The notes below the pieces were generated by a model, which made no database searches, was not told the origin of the DNA, and saw only the letters and a list, made by a program, of their open reading frames with translations. From Syntrophales bacterium (lineage in GTDB: Bacteria > Desulfobacterota > Syntrophia > Syntrophales > UBA2210): 48,785 nt of DNA. Positions within the stretch are counted from its first letter, which is position 1. Every line of letters starts with the position of its first letter. A program made the position numbers and the translations under genes. Shown in pieces: positions 26,592 to 34,654 of the stretch. The stretch covers positions 1 to 48,785 of the forward strand of contig JALNXD010000022.1 in NCBI GenBank assembly GCA_023230565.1, in the 5' to 3' direction.

Positions 26592-28022
26592 ATGTCTATA
26601 ATAGAAGAGTTGTTTTCCAATAATATGCAGACCCTTCTTGATTGTATTGACGATCGCGTTGTCATTATCGATAAAAGCGGCACAATCCTGCTGATGAACA
26701 AGGCAAACCAGTCAGGCGCATCCTTTGACATACAGACTATGATCGGCAAAAAAATTCATGAATTCCCTGGCTTGACGACCAAACAAGCTTCCGTTTCGGA
26801 TATACTTAAAATCAGAAACACAATGACGAGGAATATTTCTTATAAAAATGGGAAATCCATCACGTGGACATCTGTGCCTTTTTTTAATAATGAAGGTGAG
26901 TTGGAGATGTTGATAAGCACCGGCAGAGATATCACCCAATTTATCGAGCTGGCATCGGAATTAAGGGAAAAGGAGCAATTAATTGACAAATATTCAAATC
27001 AGTTGAAAGAATTAAAATTCTTTTCGGATTATACCGATATCATATACTCAAGTACACAAATGCATAATGTACTCAATAAGGCTGCAAAGATCAAAGATGT
27101 GGATTCGCCCGTTTTAATCTGGGGGGAAACTGGTGTGGGGAAAGAAATGATCGCCAAAATGATTCACAAAACAGGCAATAGAAAAGATATGCCCTTTATG
27201 GCTATAAATAGTGCTGCCATTCCTGATGAACTTCTGGAATCGGAACTATTCGGCTACGAGCACGGGTCTTTTTCAGGGGCAAAAAGAAGCGGGAAAAAAG
27301 GTCTGATAGAAGAGGCCCATGAAGGGATCTTGTTTCTCGATGAAATAGGTGAGCTTCCGATGAAGATGCAAAGCAAGCTTTTGAGATTTCTCCAGGAAAG
27401 AAAGTTTATTCGCATCGGCGGGAATAAAGAGATTAAGGCAAACGTCAGAATCATTTGCGCCACGAATCTCACGCAAGGCGAGTTAATGAATAATGGGAAC
27501 TTTCGACGAGATCTGTTCTATCGGATAAGCGTGTTTCCGATCATTGTCCCGGCATTAAGGGAAAGAAAAGACGACATTTTCCCGTTGATGGACCATTTTA
27601 TTTATTACTTTAACAAGAAATATAAAAAAGATGTTCATATCTCATCCAAATTTATGGTCCGCCTGTATAATCATGATTGGCCCGGCAACATAAGGGAACT
27701 GAGAAATTTCGTTGAAAGATATGTGGCTTTAACCGGTCCGGAGGAAATCAGTGAAGAGGATTTTAATAATATGCTTTTTTCGCAGCGCGAACAAAATAAA
27801 GAAACTTCGGGCGGAAAGGAAGAAAAAGAAGATAACCTGCCATCACACTGGAAATTTGCTTTTGATTCAATGCCATTAAAAATAGCTCAACACACACTGG
27901 AAGAGGAGATGATAAAAAGAGCTTATGAACAAACGGGCAGTATCGCCAAAGCGGCTGCAAGACTTGGGATTGACCGGTCTACCATACATCGGAAGCTGAA
28001 GAAAAAAACTATCAATCTTTAA
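26592..28022 (+). CDS. Sigma-54-dependent activator with PAS sensor, GSFSGA variant
   Basis: A 476-residue enhancer-binding protein. Residues about 10-125 are a PAS-like sensor ending in GRDITQF. The AAA+ domain has Walker A GETGVGKE (178-185), the sigma-54 contact loop as GSFSGA (225-230; consensus GAFTGA), Walker B LFLDEIGE (247-254) and the R-finger region FRRDLFYR. A Fis-type helix-turn-helix is at about 445-472 (IAKAAARLGIDRSTIHRKL). An AGAGG site precedes the ATG. There is no receiver domain, so it probably senses a small ligand directly. It is divergent from the LivJ-4 operon, and its position among four matching sigma-54 promoters makes it the best candidate activator of that regulon. 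Confidence 0.92.
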   Translation: MSIIEELFSNNMQTLLDCIDDRVVIIDKSGTILLMNKANQSGASFDIQTMIGKKIHEFPGLTTKQASVSDILKIRNTMTRNISYKNGKSITWTSVPFFNNEGELEMLISTGRDITQFIELASELREKEQLIDKYSNQLKELKFFSDYTDIIYSSTQMHNVLNKAAKIKDVDSPVLIWGETGVGKEMIAKMIHKTGNRKDMPFMAINSAAIPDELLESELFGYEHGSFSGAKRSGKKGLIEEAHEGILFLDEIGELPMKMQSKLLRFLQERKFIRIGGNKEIKANVRIICATNLTQGELMNNGNFRRDLFYRISVFPIIVPALRERKDDIFPLMDHFIYYFNKKYKKDVHISSKFMVRLYNHDWPGNIRELRNFVERYVALTGPEEISEEDFNNMLFSQREQNKETSGGKEEKEDNLPSHWKFAFDSMPLKIAQHTLEEEMIKRAYEQTGSIAKAAARLGIDRSTIHRKLKKKTINL

Positions 28023-28039
28023 ATGCTCTTCCGCATGAG

Positions 28040-28070
28040 GCATAATGCAGCATATACTGCAATGTGCAAC
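28040..28070. promoter_or_regulatory. Distal tandem UAS-like pair B2
   Basis: GCATAATGCAGC (28040-28051) and GCAATGTGCAAC (28059-28070) lie 18 bases after the activator stop codon, with starts 19 bp apart. They share the flanking GAGGCA with the pairs at 23560 and 34365. The activator gene is thus placed between proximal UAS B and this pair. Confidence 0.55.
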
Positions 28071-28191
28071 ACCGAAATGTGACAGGAAAGATAAGAAAGA
28101 CTCTTGATAATGAGAGTCCGGAAAAAAATCCAAGTGCTTTAAAAAAACTGCCGCCGGAAACCCCGCGAAGTGTTATGCCCCCTCACTTGAA

Positions 28192-28233
28192 GAAGAACAA
28201 TTCCTCAGCACATATATGCCGGGGAATTGTTCT
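28192..28233. terminator. Bidirectional 12-bp hairpin between convergent genes
   Basis: Arms AAGAACAATTCC (28192-28203) and its complement (28222-28233) with an 18-nt loop, between the plus-strand activator (stop 28022) and the minus-strand LivJ-5 (stop 28274). T-rich sequence follows on the plus strand. Probably terminates both genes. Confidence 0.6.
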
Positions 28234-28273
28234 TTCTTGCTCCTGGACCTCCATATCATCCTGTGCAATTCAT

Positions 28274-29620
28274 TTATTTTTTGCACCTTTCAAGATCGGC
28301 CGGTGGATCGGGTGTCGCGAATTCCGCCGGCACAACCCAGGGCTTTCCCGGCGCAGCAGCATTTTCATAGAAGCGGTTAGGATATACAAATTCCGCCACA
28401 TAGACATCACGGACTACCTGGTGATCGCAGGCGCGCATATGGACGACACCGTTGAGCGATTTGTAGGTGTCCCCTTCCCAAGTCGTAATAATTTTTTCCG
28501 AATCGGTGCTTCCGGCCCGCTCGACCACATCCCACATCCAGTAGCCGAGAACGAGAGCTTTTGCACCACCACCGGTCGGCCATGCCCACATAATCGTATC
28601 GTAGGGGGCTTTCCACTGTGAAGCTGCATTATGCCATATATCTATGAACTTGTTCATTTCAGGTGTATCAATGGTCATATGATGATCGCTGAGATTTACT
28701 AATCCCTTCGAACCTTCCACACCCACTGCAACCCACTGTGCCGGCGAATCCATGTAGATATTTGCAAAGGGCAGCATGCATTTCATCTGCCGCGCCTGTA
28801 TGAGGAGGTTCTGTGAATCCGGTGACCAGTCTCCGGTAAAGATAACCTGCGCGCCGGAGGCCTGTACTTTAGTGATGTAAGGCGCGAAATCCTTGATAAA
28901 GAGGGGATGGTAATCTTCTCCCACTATCTCTGCACCCGGCTTGTACTTTTGCAGCGCATCCTTGAAAGCACTTCCGATAAGATGGCCGTAAGAATAATCC
29001 TGGTTAAGAATATAGAACTTGTTTTCGGGTCTTTTCGAGTAATAATACGCAATCCCCATGCCGACCGATTTTGTTGTAATCGTCGTTCTGAAGACATAAC
29101 GATTAAAGTTATTCGCATCCATCAGGGCGTCGGAAAGTGACAAGGGGTTCATGAATACTGTCTTATATTTTCCGGCTACCTGTTGAACTATAAGTGTAAG
29201 ATGGCTGCCCGCAGTCCCGACAAGGACATCGACCTTGTCTTCAAGGCAGAGTTTTTCGGTTATTTTTTTACATATTGCGGGTTTAGCCTGGCTGTCCCCT
29301 TTAATAACGGCGATCTTCTTTTTCTTGCCGTCTACCATAATACCGCCACGCTTATTGATATCGTAGGCAAGCCAGGTGTTAATCAGCCAGTAGACTTGAC
29401 CATTAAAAGCTCCAGGTCCGGAAAATGCCTCGATGAGGCCTATTTTAACTACATCACCTTCGGGATTTTCGAATGTCGTGGGATCATATCCACTCATGTC
29501 CGATACTCGGTTAATATCAAAGGCCGGCATGGCTGCTGTCAGGGAGGGGATGAAAGCCAGCATTGTAAAAACAGAACCTGCTATCACGATGTTCCAATAA
29601 GTCTTGCGCATTGATTTCAT
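28274..29620 (-). CDS. LivJ-type periplasmic binding protein 5
   Basis: A 448-residue Peripla_BP_6 protein from another subgroup than LivJ-1, -2 and -4. The signal peptide region is IVIAGSVFTMLAFIPSLTAA, and the mature start is VVKIGLIEAFSGPGAFNG. The lobe block FNRYVFRTTITTKSVG and the C-terminal PADLERCKK are shared almost exactly with the truncated gene at 48174-48684, and a decayed relative lies at 34443-34532. The start at 29620 follows AAGGAG by eight bases. It has its own sigma-54 promoter C and a leader of about 460 bases containing a 31-nt hairpin. It lies downstream of the ligase-oppA operon on the same strand. The ligand is unknown. Confidence 0.88.
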   Translation of the reverse strand: MKSMRKTYWNIVIAGSVFTMLAFIPSLTAAMPAFDINRVSDMSGYDPTTFENPEGDVVKIGLIEAFSGPGAFNGQVYWLINTWLAYDINKRGGIMVDGKKKKIAVIKGDSQAKPAICKKITEKLCLEDKVDVLVGTAGSHLTLIVQQVAGKYKTVFMNPLSLSDALMDANNFNRYVFRTTITTKSVGMGIAYYYSKRPENKFYILNQDYSYGHLIGSAFKDALQKYKPGAEIVGEDYHPLFIKDFAPYITKVQASGAQVIFTGDWSPDSQNLLIQARQMKCMLPFANIYMDSPAQWVAVGVEGSKGLVNLSDHHMTIDTPEMNKFIDIWHNAASQWKAPYDTIMWAWPTGGGAKALVLGYWMWDVVERAGSTDSEKIITTWEGDTYKSLNGVVHMRACDHQVVRDVYVAEFVYPNRFYENAAAPGKPWVVPAEFATPDPPADLERCKK

Positions 29621-29921
29621 TATCTTTTCTCCTTCGCAGTCTCGAAAGGTTATTTAACATCAAACAGTGATCACTTTTGACCAAAACCTTGGATAACTAC
29701 ATACGGATCATCTGATTCACTATGACAGAGACTTTTTATTATTCCTCCTTTCCGATGATTTTCTCTATTCAAATTCCATCACAGCAACTTCTGAACACAG
29801 GAACACAAGCTGCACAGTCTGTTTTGAGTGTCGGCAGGCTTGTTAATAAAATCGTCTAAGGAATGCCCAAGAGCTCCCATTTTTATGTCACAAATCATCC
29901 TAAAAATCAAACAGGAGTGGG

Positions 29922-29952
29922 CCGCATGCAGCGTTGGAAGTGCTGCATGCGG
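29922..29952. repeat. 31-nt hairpin repeat R1
   Basis: Perfect arms CCGCATGCAGC / GCTGCATGCGG with a 9-nt loop, the best copy of an element repeated at 33957-33987 and 34548-34578. It lies within the predicted leader between sigma-54 promoter C and LivJ-5, about 300 bases before the start codon. The rest of the 629-base gap 29621-30249 holds promoter C, UAS C and an oppB relic; no intact gene was seen. Confidence 0.7.
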
Positions 29953-30092
29953 CAGGAGAAGAGGTAATTTTGAAGCATGATTCAGATATCACAGACGGGC
30001 TGGGCGATCGTGCCATACTCATCAATTCACAGGTTTGAATAGTCGGCAACCTGCGTATAATGGCGGCGAACATTTTAAAGATAGTAAGAAAA

Positions 30093-30108
30093 CGCAATAT
30101 TGGTGCCA
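30093..30108 (-). promoter_or_regulatory. Sigma-54 promoter C
   Basis: Minus-strand TGGCACCAATATTGCG matches TGGCAC at -24 and TTGC at -12 with GG-N10-GC spacing. It serves LivJ-5. An IHF-like site (TATCCATTCGTAA) is at 30115-30127. Confidence 0.88.
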
Positions 30109-30172
30109 GTCAGCTATCCATTCGTAATTACAGAGTTTATACAATGTAACGTTTTTTGGATTACACACAACC

Positions 30173-30185
30173 GTTGCATTATGCA
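30173..30185. promoter_or_regulatory. Activator dyad (UAS) C
   Basis: GTTGCATTATGCA, identical to UAS A, begins 64 bp beyond promoter C. It abuts the oppB relic, so the whole control region lies directly against the scar of the lost transporter genes. Confidence 0.78.
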
Positions 30186-30187
30186 TC

Positions 30188-30242
30188 TGCACCGCGTGCC
30201 CACAAGAGCAAATATTTTACCGAACTGATCGAACCATCTCCT
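30188..30242 (-). pseudogene. Remnant of an oppB-like permease gene
   Basis: The minus strand can encode RWFDQFGKIFALVG, matching GRWFDQFGKIFALMG in the intact OppB (about 46070-46103) with only a few base differences. An indel then breaks the frame. In the intact locus this stretch lies about 470 bases inside the genes following oppA; here it is eight bases from the oppA stop. A deletion has therefore removed most of oppB and probably oppCDF after duplication of the operon. Confidence 0.75.
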
Positions 30243-30249
30243 TTCAATA

Positions 30250-31800
30250 TTATTCATTGATCTGAAGCCGTTCAAAACCGATCGGATAGTTGATGCCCGG
30301 AACCCCCGGAAATTCCTTGATCCGCGGACCCGCTCCGAAGGGAGTATTCGCCGACCACAGCGGCAGTCTCATCTTCTGCTCCAGTAAAATCTCATCAACC
30401 TGGCGGGCTAATTTTGCGACAGAATCGTCGTCAGTGGCGTTCAAAAGCTCGCCCATGGTTTTTTTCACTTCCGGTGTCGCCAGATTATGAGACCAGGTTC
30501 CTATAATATGACTCTCAAGGGCGACATATGGCTGATTTCTCCCCACCCACCAGGGGCCGGAACCGTAGCCGATGCCTTTAAATTTGCCCCCCACGAATGA
30601 GGCTGCCCAGGTCCCGAACTCCGGCGTATCCATTTTGGCCCGTATGCCCACGTCAGCGAGCTGCTGCAGCATCGCTTCAAAAAATTCTTTTATAGTGGGA
30701 TCGCTCGTAAGCACCGTATCGAACCCGTTGGCATATCCGGCTTCTGCCAAAAGTTTCTTTGCTTTTTCCGGATCATAGGCCGGCGGCTTTCGCTCAGGAT
30801 CGAATCCGAGATGATAAGGTGCGAGAAAGCCTCCCCACGGCGTCAGAGCGCCATGACCCAGGGCATCTGCAATTCCTTTTCTGTCAATGGCCAGGCTTGT
30901 CGCCAGTCGGACGCGCGGATCCTTGAAAGGGCTGTCCCCGGGTTGAGATACTGCAAAAAATACCATCGTCAGAAGGAAGGTATGCCGGCTCCAAAGCACC
31001 CGCAATTTCGGATCCCGATTAACGAGAGGGACATGTGCCGGTGAAAGCCCTATCAAGTCAGCTTCCCCCGTCTTTAGCATCGCCAGTCGCGTCGAGTGTT
31101 CCGGAACGACTTTCACCGTAAGATTTTTGATATAGGGTGTCTGGCGATAATGGTTTTCAACCGCTTCGACTTTGAAGAAGACCTCCCTTTCAAAATCCAC
31201 TACCCTAAACGGTCCCGTTCCGACCGGTTTGGCGGCAAAACCTTCATCACCTACTTTTTCTATATACGCTTTGGGAACTATGGCAAGGTATTCGAAACTC
31301 CGGTCAAAGAATGCAGGGTATGGCGCTTTCAGATTCAGACGAACATGATATTCGTCGATTATTTCAACAGATTCAATATTGCGCCTCATTTCGGGACCGA
31401 ATACGAAACGCATATCTTCCCGCATGGCGCGCTCGAGGCTGAATTTTACATCCTGGGCGGAAAAAGAATCTCCATTATGAAATTTGACCCCCTTGCGCAG
31501 GAAAAAATCTATCCTTGACCAGTCATCGGCAATTTCCCAGGATTCCGCCAGTGCCGGCCGCAGGATGCCTTTTTCATCTTTTGTTACCAGGCCTTCGAAT
31601 GCAAGGCTTATGAGGGTCGTGCACGTTGCACCGATAGCCGTATGGGGGTCAAAGGCCGTGCGCATTTCCCAGGCCCCTGTCGACTGCACATACACGACCT
31701 CGCCTTTGGGCGCAGCCTGAGCCAGGGATTCCGGTAACACACTTAACCCCCACACAAGTGCAGCCGCCATGAAAAACGCTTTCCAGAAATTCGTTTTCAT
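30250..31800 (-). CDS. Dipeptide/oligopeptide-type substrate-binding protein (family 5), copy 1
   Basis: A 516-residue SBP_bac_5 protein, periplasmic, with signal peptide ending QA-APKGEV. Family marks are the N-terminal AFDPHTAIG, ISLAFEGLVTKDE, the block RKGVKFHNGDSFSAQDVKFSLERA, and FKDPRVRLATSLAIDRKGI. It is nearly identical over its length to the copy at 46576-48126. The start ATG at 31800 follows AAAGGAGG and gives the same length as that copy. It lies 28 bases after the acyl-CoA ligase gene, in the same operon, and has lost its permeases and ATPases apart from an oppB scar. It may share the transporter encoded at 42628-46472. The ligand is unknown; family members also bind non-peptides. 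Confidence 0.9.
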   Translation of the reverse strand: MKTNFWKAFFMAAALVWGLSVLPESLAQAAPKGEVVYVQSTGAWEMRTAFDPHTAIGATCTTLISLAFEGLVTKDEKGILRPALAESWEIADDWSRIDFFLRKGVKFHNGDSFSAQDVKFSLERAMREDMRFVFGPEMRRNIESVEIIDEYHVRLNLKAPYPAFFDRSFEYLAIVPKAYIEKVGDEGFAAKPVGTGPFRVVDFEREVFFKVEAVENHYRQTPYIKNLTVKVVPEHSTRLAMLKTGEADLIGLSPAHVPLVNRDPKLRVLWSRHTFLLTMVFFAVSQPGDSPFKDPRVRLATSLAIDRKGIADALGHGALTPWGGFLAPYHLGFDPERKPPAYDPEKAKKLLAEAGYANGFDTVLTSDPTIKEFFEAMLQQLADVGIRAKMDTPEFGTWAASFVGGKFKGIGYGSGPWWVGRNQPYVALESHIIGTWSHNLATPEVKKTMGELLNATDDDSVAKLARQVDEILLEQKMRLPLWSANTPFGAGPRIKEFPGVPGINYPIGFERLQINE

Positions 31801-31828
31801 CAAAATTCCCTCCTTTGCATAAGTGATT

Positions 31829-33514
31829 TCAGCGAGCTCCCTCAAGACGGCCAATATCTTCCTTTTTTCGCTTTTCCTCATCTCTGAGAATCTTGCGAAG
31901 GATCTTTCCTACGGCCGACGTGGGCAGTTCGGTACGAAACTCGACCAGTTTCGGAACCTTATACGCCGCCAATCTTGCCTTACAAAAATCGATGATATCT
32001 TGAGCGCTTGCAGTTTCACCTGGCTTGAGCACAACAAACGCTTTAACCGTTTCGCCGCGATACGCATCAGGAACTCCGACGGAAATTGCCTGGGAGACTT
32101 TAAGATGCTGAAACAAAACCTCGTCGGCCTCACGGGGATAGATATTAAAGCCGCCGGCGATAATCATGTCTTTTTTCCTGTCTACAATGTAGAAATAACC
32201 GTCTTCATCCATTCGTGCGATATCGCCTGTCAAAAGCCAGCCATCTTTCAGTTGATTGCTCGTTTCATCCGGATTGTTCCAGTAACCTTTCATGATTGTC
32301 GGACCTTTGATCATAATCTCTCCCGGCTCACCCTGCGGTACGTCAGATAATCCCGTTTCCAAATCGACCAGGCGCACATCGTTGTCCGGAAGAGGGCAGC
32401 CAATCGAGCCGACTTTTTGCTTCAGAAGAGGATTGCAGATACCTGCTGTAGTTGTTTCGCTCATCCCCCAGCCTTCAGTGAAGAAGATTCCCATATCTTT
32501 GAGTTTTTGAATAAGTTCGACAGGAATCGGCGCGCCGCCGCTGTTGAGCAGGCGGATACGGGATCCAAGATCAAGCTCCGCCGTTTTTGGATGATTGACA
32601 ATTGCCGTGAACATCGTAGGCACACCGGGGAAAATGGTAATCTGATCGAATTTGGCAACTGTCGCCAGAAATTCATCTATTTCAAACCTGGGTAGAATAA
32701 TCTGAGTAGCGGCGTTAAATATCGAACAGTTTATGCAGCCGATATTGCCGTAAATATGGAAATAGGGAATCACACACATTATTCGCCGCTCAGAATGCGG
32801 CACATACGTGGTAATGGCATTTGCCGCGAGCGTGCATTGCAAAACAGCGGCAATAATGTTGCCATGAGTAATCAAAGCTCCTTTCGGCAATCCGGTCGTA
32901 CCCCCCGTATACTGAATCAATGCGACGTCATCCGAGGTGACTTCGACATCCGGCATGCTCTCGACAGTGCTGTCGTCAAGGATTTTCGAAAAATGTCTCC
33001 ATCTTTCATTTAATTGAAGATTTGCAGCAATATCTGCCGGCATACCGTTCATATAGTCCGTCATTTTCGTAATGATAATATTCTTCAGATTCAGTTCTTC
33101 TGCCAGCTTTTCCATTACCGGAAGCACTTCATCATACGTGAAAAGTGTCTGTATCCCCGAATTGTTCAAAATAAATTTCAACTCATCATATGCATAATGA
33201 GGATTCATATTGACAACGACGGCACCAATGGAAAGTGCTGCATAATAGGCAATGACGTACTGCGGACAATTCGGCAGAGCCACACCGACCCGATCGCTCT
33301 TTTTAACACCTATTTCCAGCAATGCGTTTGCCATACGCAATACTTGAGAACGAACTTGCCGGAAGGTCAGTTCTGTTCCCATAAAATAAATCGATGATTT
33401 ATGGGGAAATGTTGCGGCAGCTATATGAAGGAGATTTTGTACCGGAATTTTCGGATAATTGATCGATGTTGGAACATTATAATCATAGTTTTTTTGCCAG
33501 GGTCTTGTTTTCAT
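31829..33514 (-). CDS. AMP-forming acyl-CoA ligase 1
   Basis: A 561-residue ANL-superfamily ligase that activates a carboxylic acid with ATP and CoA. Motifs: P-loop YTGGTTGLPKGALITHGN, GWGMSETT, the hinge region GDIARMDEDGYFYIVDRKKDMI, and the C-terminal catalytic Lys in SAVGKILRKIL. The start at 33514 has AAAGGA upstream; the open frame runs to 33751 but the extra 79 residues have no family match. The overall pattern is closest to long-chain fatty-acid or aryl-CoA ligases. It is the first gene of an operon with oppA copy 1, under sigma-54 promoter D, with a leader of about 580 bases. The substrate is not known. Confidence 0.9.
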   Translation of the reverse strand: MKTRPWQKNYDYNVPTSINYPKIPVQNLLHIAAATFPHKSSIYFMGTELTFRQVRSQVLRMANALLEIGVKKSDRVGVALPNCPQYVIAYYAALSIGAVVVNMNPHYAYDELKFILNNSGIQTLFTYDEVLPVMEKLAEELNLKNIIITKMTDYMNGMPADIAANLQLNERWRHFSKILDDSTVESMPDVEVTSDDVALIQYTGGTTGLPKGALITHGNIIAAVLQCTLAANAITTYVPHSERRIMCVIPYFHIYGNIGCINCSIFNAATQIILPRFEIDEFLATVAKFDQITIFPGVPTMFTAIVNHPKTAELDLGSRIRLLNSGGAPIPVELIQKLKDMGIFFTEGWGMSETTTAGICNPLLKQKVGSIGCPLPDNDVRLVDLETGLSDVPQGEPGEIMIKGPTIMKGYWNNPDETSNQLKDGWLLTGDIARMDEDGYFYIVDRKKDMIIAGGFNIYPREADEVLFQHLKVSQAISVGVPDAYRGETVKAFVVLKPGETASAQDIIDFCKARLAAYKVPKLVEFRTELPTSAVGKILRKILRDEEKRKKEDIGRLEGAR

Positions 33515-33956
33515 ATGTCTTTCCTTTATAATTTCAGAGTTTTCGAAGCTGCTCTTATTTGATACATCTGCCAAGATCGTCGTGGATGCACCACCCCCTT
33601 TACATTTTGATGTCTTTATAAATTGTTGAGTCGCAAAAATCCGGAAAACGTACGATCGAAAATGGTTTCGTAAGCACCTCCAGTGACAAGATACGCGCAT
33701 CCTCAGGGATGAGGGATGCACAGGCGTACGCCCGTGACAAATAAAGCGCAATACCCCTCGTGGAATTTTTTAAAAACCGTCTCGACTTCTCCCTGACAGA
33801 AACTGCGGACATCGGATACAAAGGCTCAGTCAGTCTTTGCCGAGCACGCTCTTTTTTGTTTTCAAAAGATCATAGATGCGGCACGCAATCGCACTCATTG
33901 TTCAATATCAATGAGAGTACTAAAACAGCCCACACTACTACCCATACTGGACGGGA

Positions 33957-33987
33957 CCGCCTGCAGCGCTGAGAGTGCTGCATGCGG
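33957..33987. repeat. 31-nt hairpin repeat R2
   Basis: CCGCCTGCAGC / GCTGCATGCGG arms (one mismatch) around a 9-nt loop. It is the same element as R1 and also sits in the leader between a sigma-54 promoter (D) and its gene. Both copies are followed by similar GAGAAGAG-type sequence, showing shared descent of the two leaders. Confidence 0.65.
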
Positions 33988-34105
33988 CAGAGAAGAGATA
34001 GAGGTAATATGAAAATAGCAATTCCTTTCCTTTTCATTCAGTTTCAAAATATTCAATCGGCCGCAGTTTTGAAGCCATCGGACCTTTTGTTCTTTAAAGA
34101 GAAAT

Positions 34106-34121
34106 CGCAATATTGATGCCA
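34106..34121 (-). promoter_or_regulatory. Sigma-54 promoter D
   Basis: Minus-strand TGGCATCAATATTGCG with GG-N10-GC spacing, serving the acyl-CoA ligase 1 operon. An IHF-like site (TATCCAATCGTAA) lies at 34128-34140. Confidence 0.87.
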
Positions 34122-34185
34122 CTCTTTTATCCAATCGTAATAATTAATAAATATTGAAAAATTAGCACCTGCGAAAAAGAGAGAT

Positions 34186-34198
34186 GTTGCATAATGCA
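34186..34198. promoter_or_regulatory. Activator dyad (UAS) D
   Basis: GTTGCATAATGCA contains the perfect dyad TGCAT-A-ATGCA, 64 bp beyond promoter D. A second GTTG/CAAC palindrome (GTTGTGCAGCAAC) follows at 34205-34217 and may be an extra operator half-turn away. Confidence 0.78.
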
Positions 34199-34364
34199 TC
34201 ATATGTTGTGCAGCAACAGGGACAAATTCAAAAGGACACACTTTTAAAAGAAAAAGTGCTGTTATCGTAAATCGGCCTAAAGGAAAATTCGAGCAGGCAT
34301 GAGGACAAAGTCACAGAAATAAAAGTATTATTTTTAAATTCGATTATCGGATCACAGAGAAGAG

Positions 34365-34396
34365 GCAATGCGCAACATTCAGATGCAGCATGCAAC
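34365..34396. promoter_or_regulatory. Distal tandem UAS-like pair D2
   Basis: GCAATGCGCAAC (34365-34376) and GCAGCATGCAAC (34385-34396), with starts 20 bp apart, about 165 bp beyond UAS D. They have the same flanks and phasing as pairs A2 and B2. Confidence 0.6.
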
Positions 34397-34442
34397 ATCC
34401 GATGGAGTATTATTCTTCTTTAGTATCTGTCCAGTATCTATA

Positions 34443-34532
34443 TTAGATCTTGGCAAGGGGTAACATGCAGTTAATCTGCCGTGCTGTATCCAGATTCTAC
34501 GAATCCGGTGAACAATACTCGGGTAGCGACCT
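34443..34532 (-). pseudogene. Decayed LivJ fragment
   Basis: Read on the minus strand this stretch gives SPDS-stop-NL then ARQINCMLPLAKI-stop, matching SPDSQNLLIQARQMKCMLPFANI of LivJ-5 (28274-29620), with in-frame stops and a small deletion. It is a relic of a LivJ-5-like gene, now lying between the pair D2 and hairpin R3. The rest of the 1140-base gap 33515-34654 holds promoter D, its sites, repeats and the ligase leader. The 73-residue frame at 33600-33821 within it is not recognisable. Confidence 0.72.
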
Positions 34533-34547
34533 CGCTCATGAGAGGGA

Positions 34548-34578
34548 CCGCATGCGGTCTTGAAAGTTCTTAATGCGG
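34548..34578. repeat. 31-nt hairpin repeat R3, degenerate
   Basis: Same length and outer arms (CCGCAT / ATGCGG) as R1 and R2, but the inner stem is decayed. It lies next to the LivJ relic rather than in a leader, suggesting it came along with a duplicated LivJ control region. Confidence 0.45.
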
Positions 34579-34591
34579 TAATAGAAAAAAA

Positions 34592-34624
34592 GAGCACCCC
34601 TCCTGGATATCCAGTGGGATGCTC
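34592..34624 (-). terminator. Rho-independent terminator of LivJ-6
   Basis: On the minus strand GAGCATCCC pairs with GGGGTGCTC around an inner CTGGATATCCAG palindrome, followed directly by seven T (A-run 34585-34591 on the plus strand). It starts about 30 bases after the LivJ-6 stop at 34655. Confidence 0.88.
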
Positions 34625-34654
34625 CTGAATACGATATCACTTACTCAACATCGA

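Noticed and set aside
29860..29990. A 40-codon frame with a CSLCSC stretch in the LivJ-5 leader
   Set aside because: Weak ribosome site and no similarity I can recognise; a leader peptide is possible but unsupported.
33600..33821. 73-residue minus-strand frame in the long gap before acyl-CoA ligase 1
   Set aside because: No ribosome site, no recognisable domain, and it overlaps an upstream extension of the ligase frame. It lies in a predicted untranslated leader.
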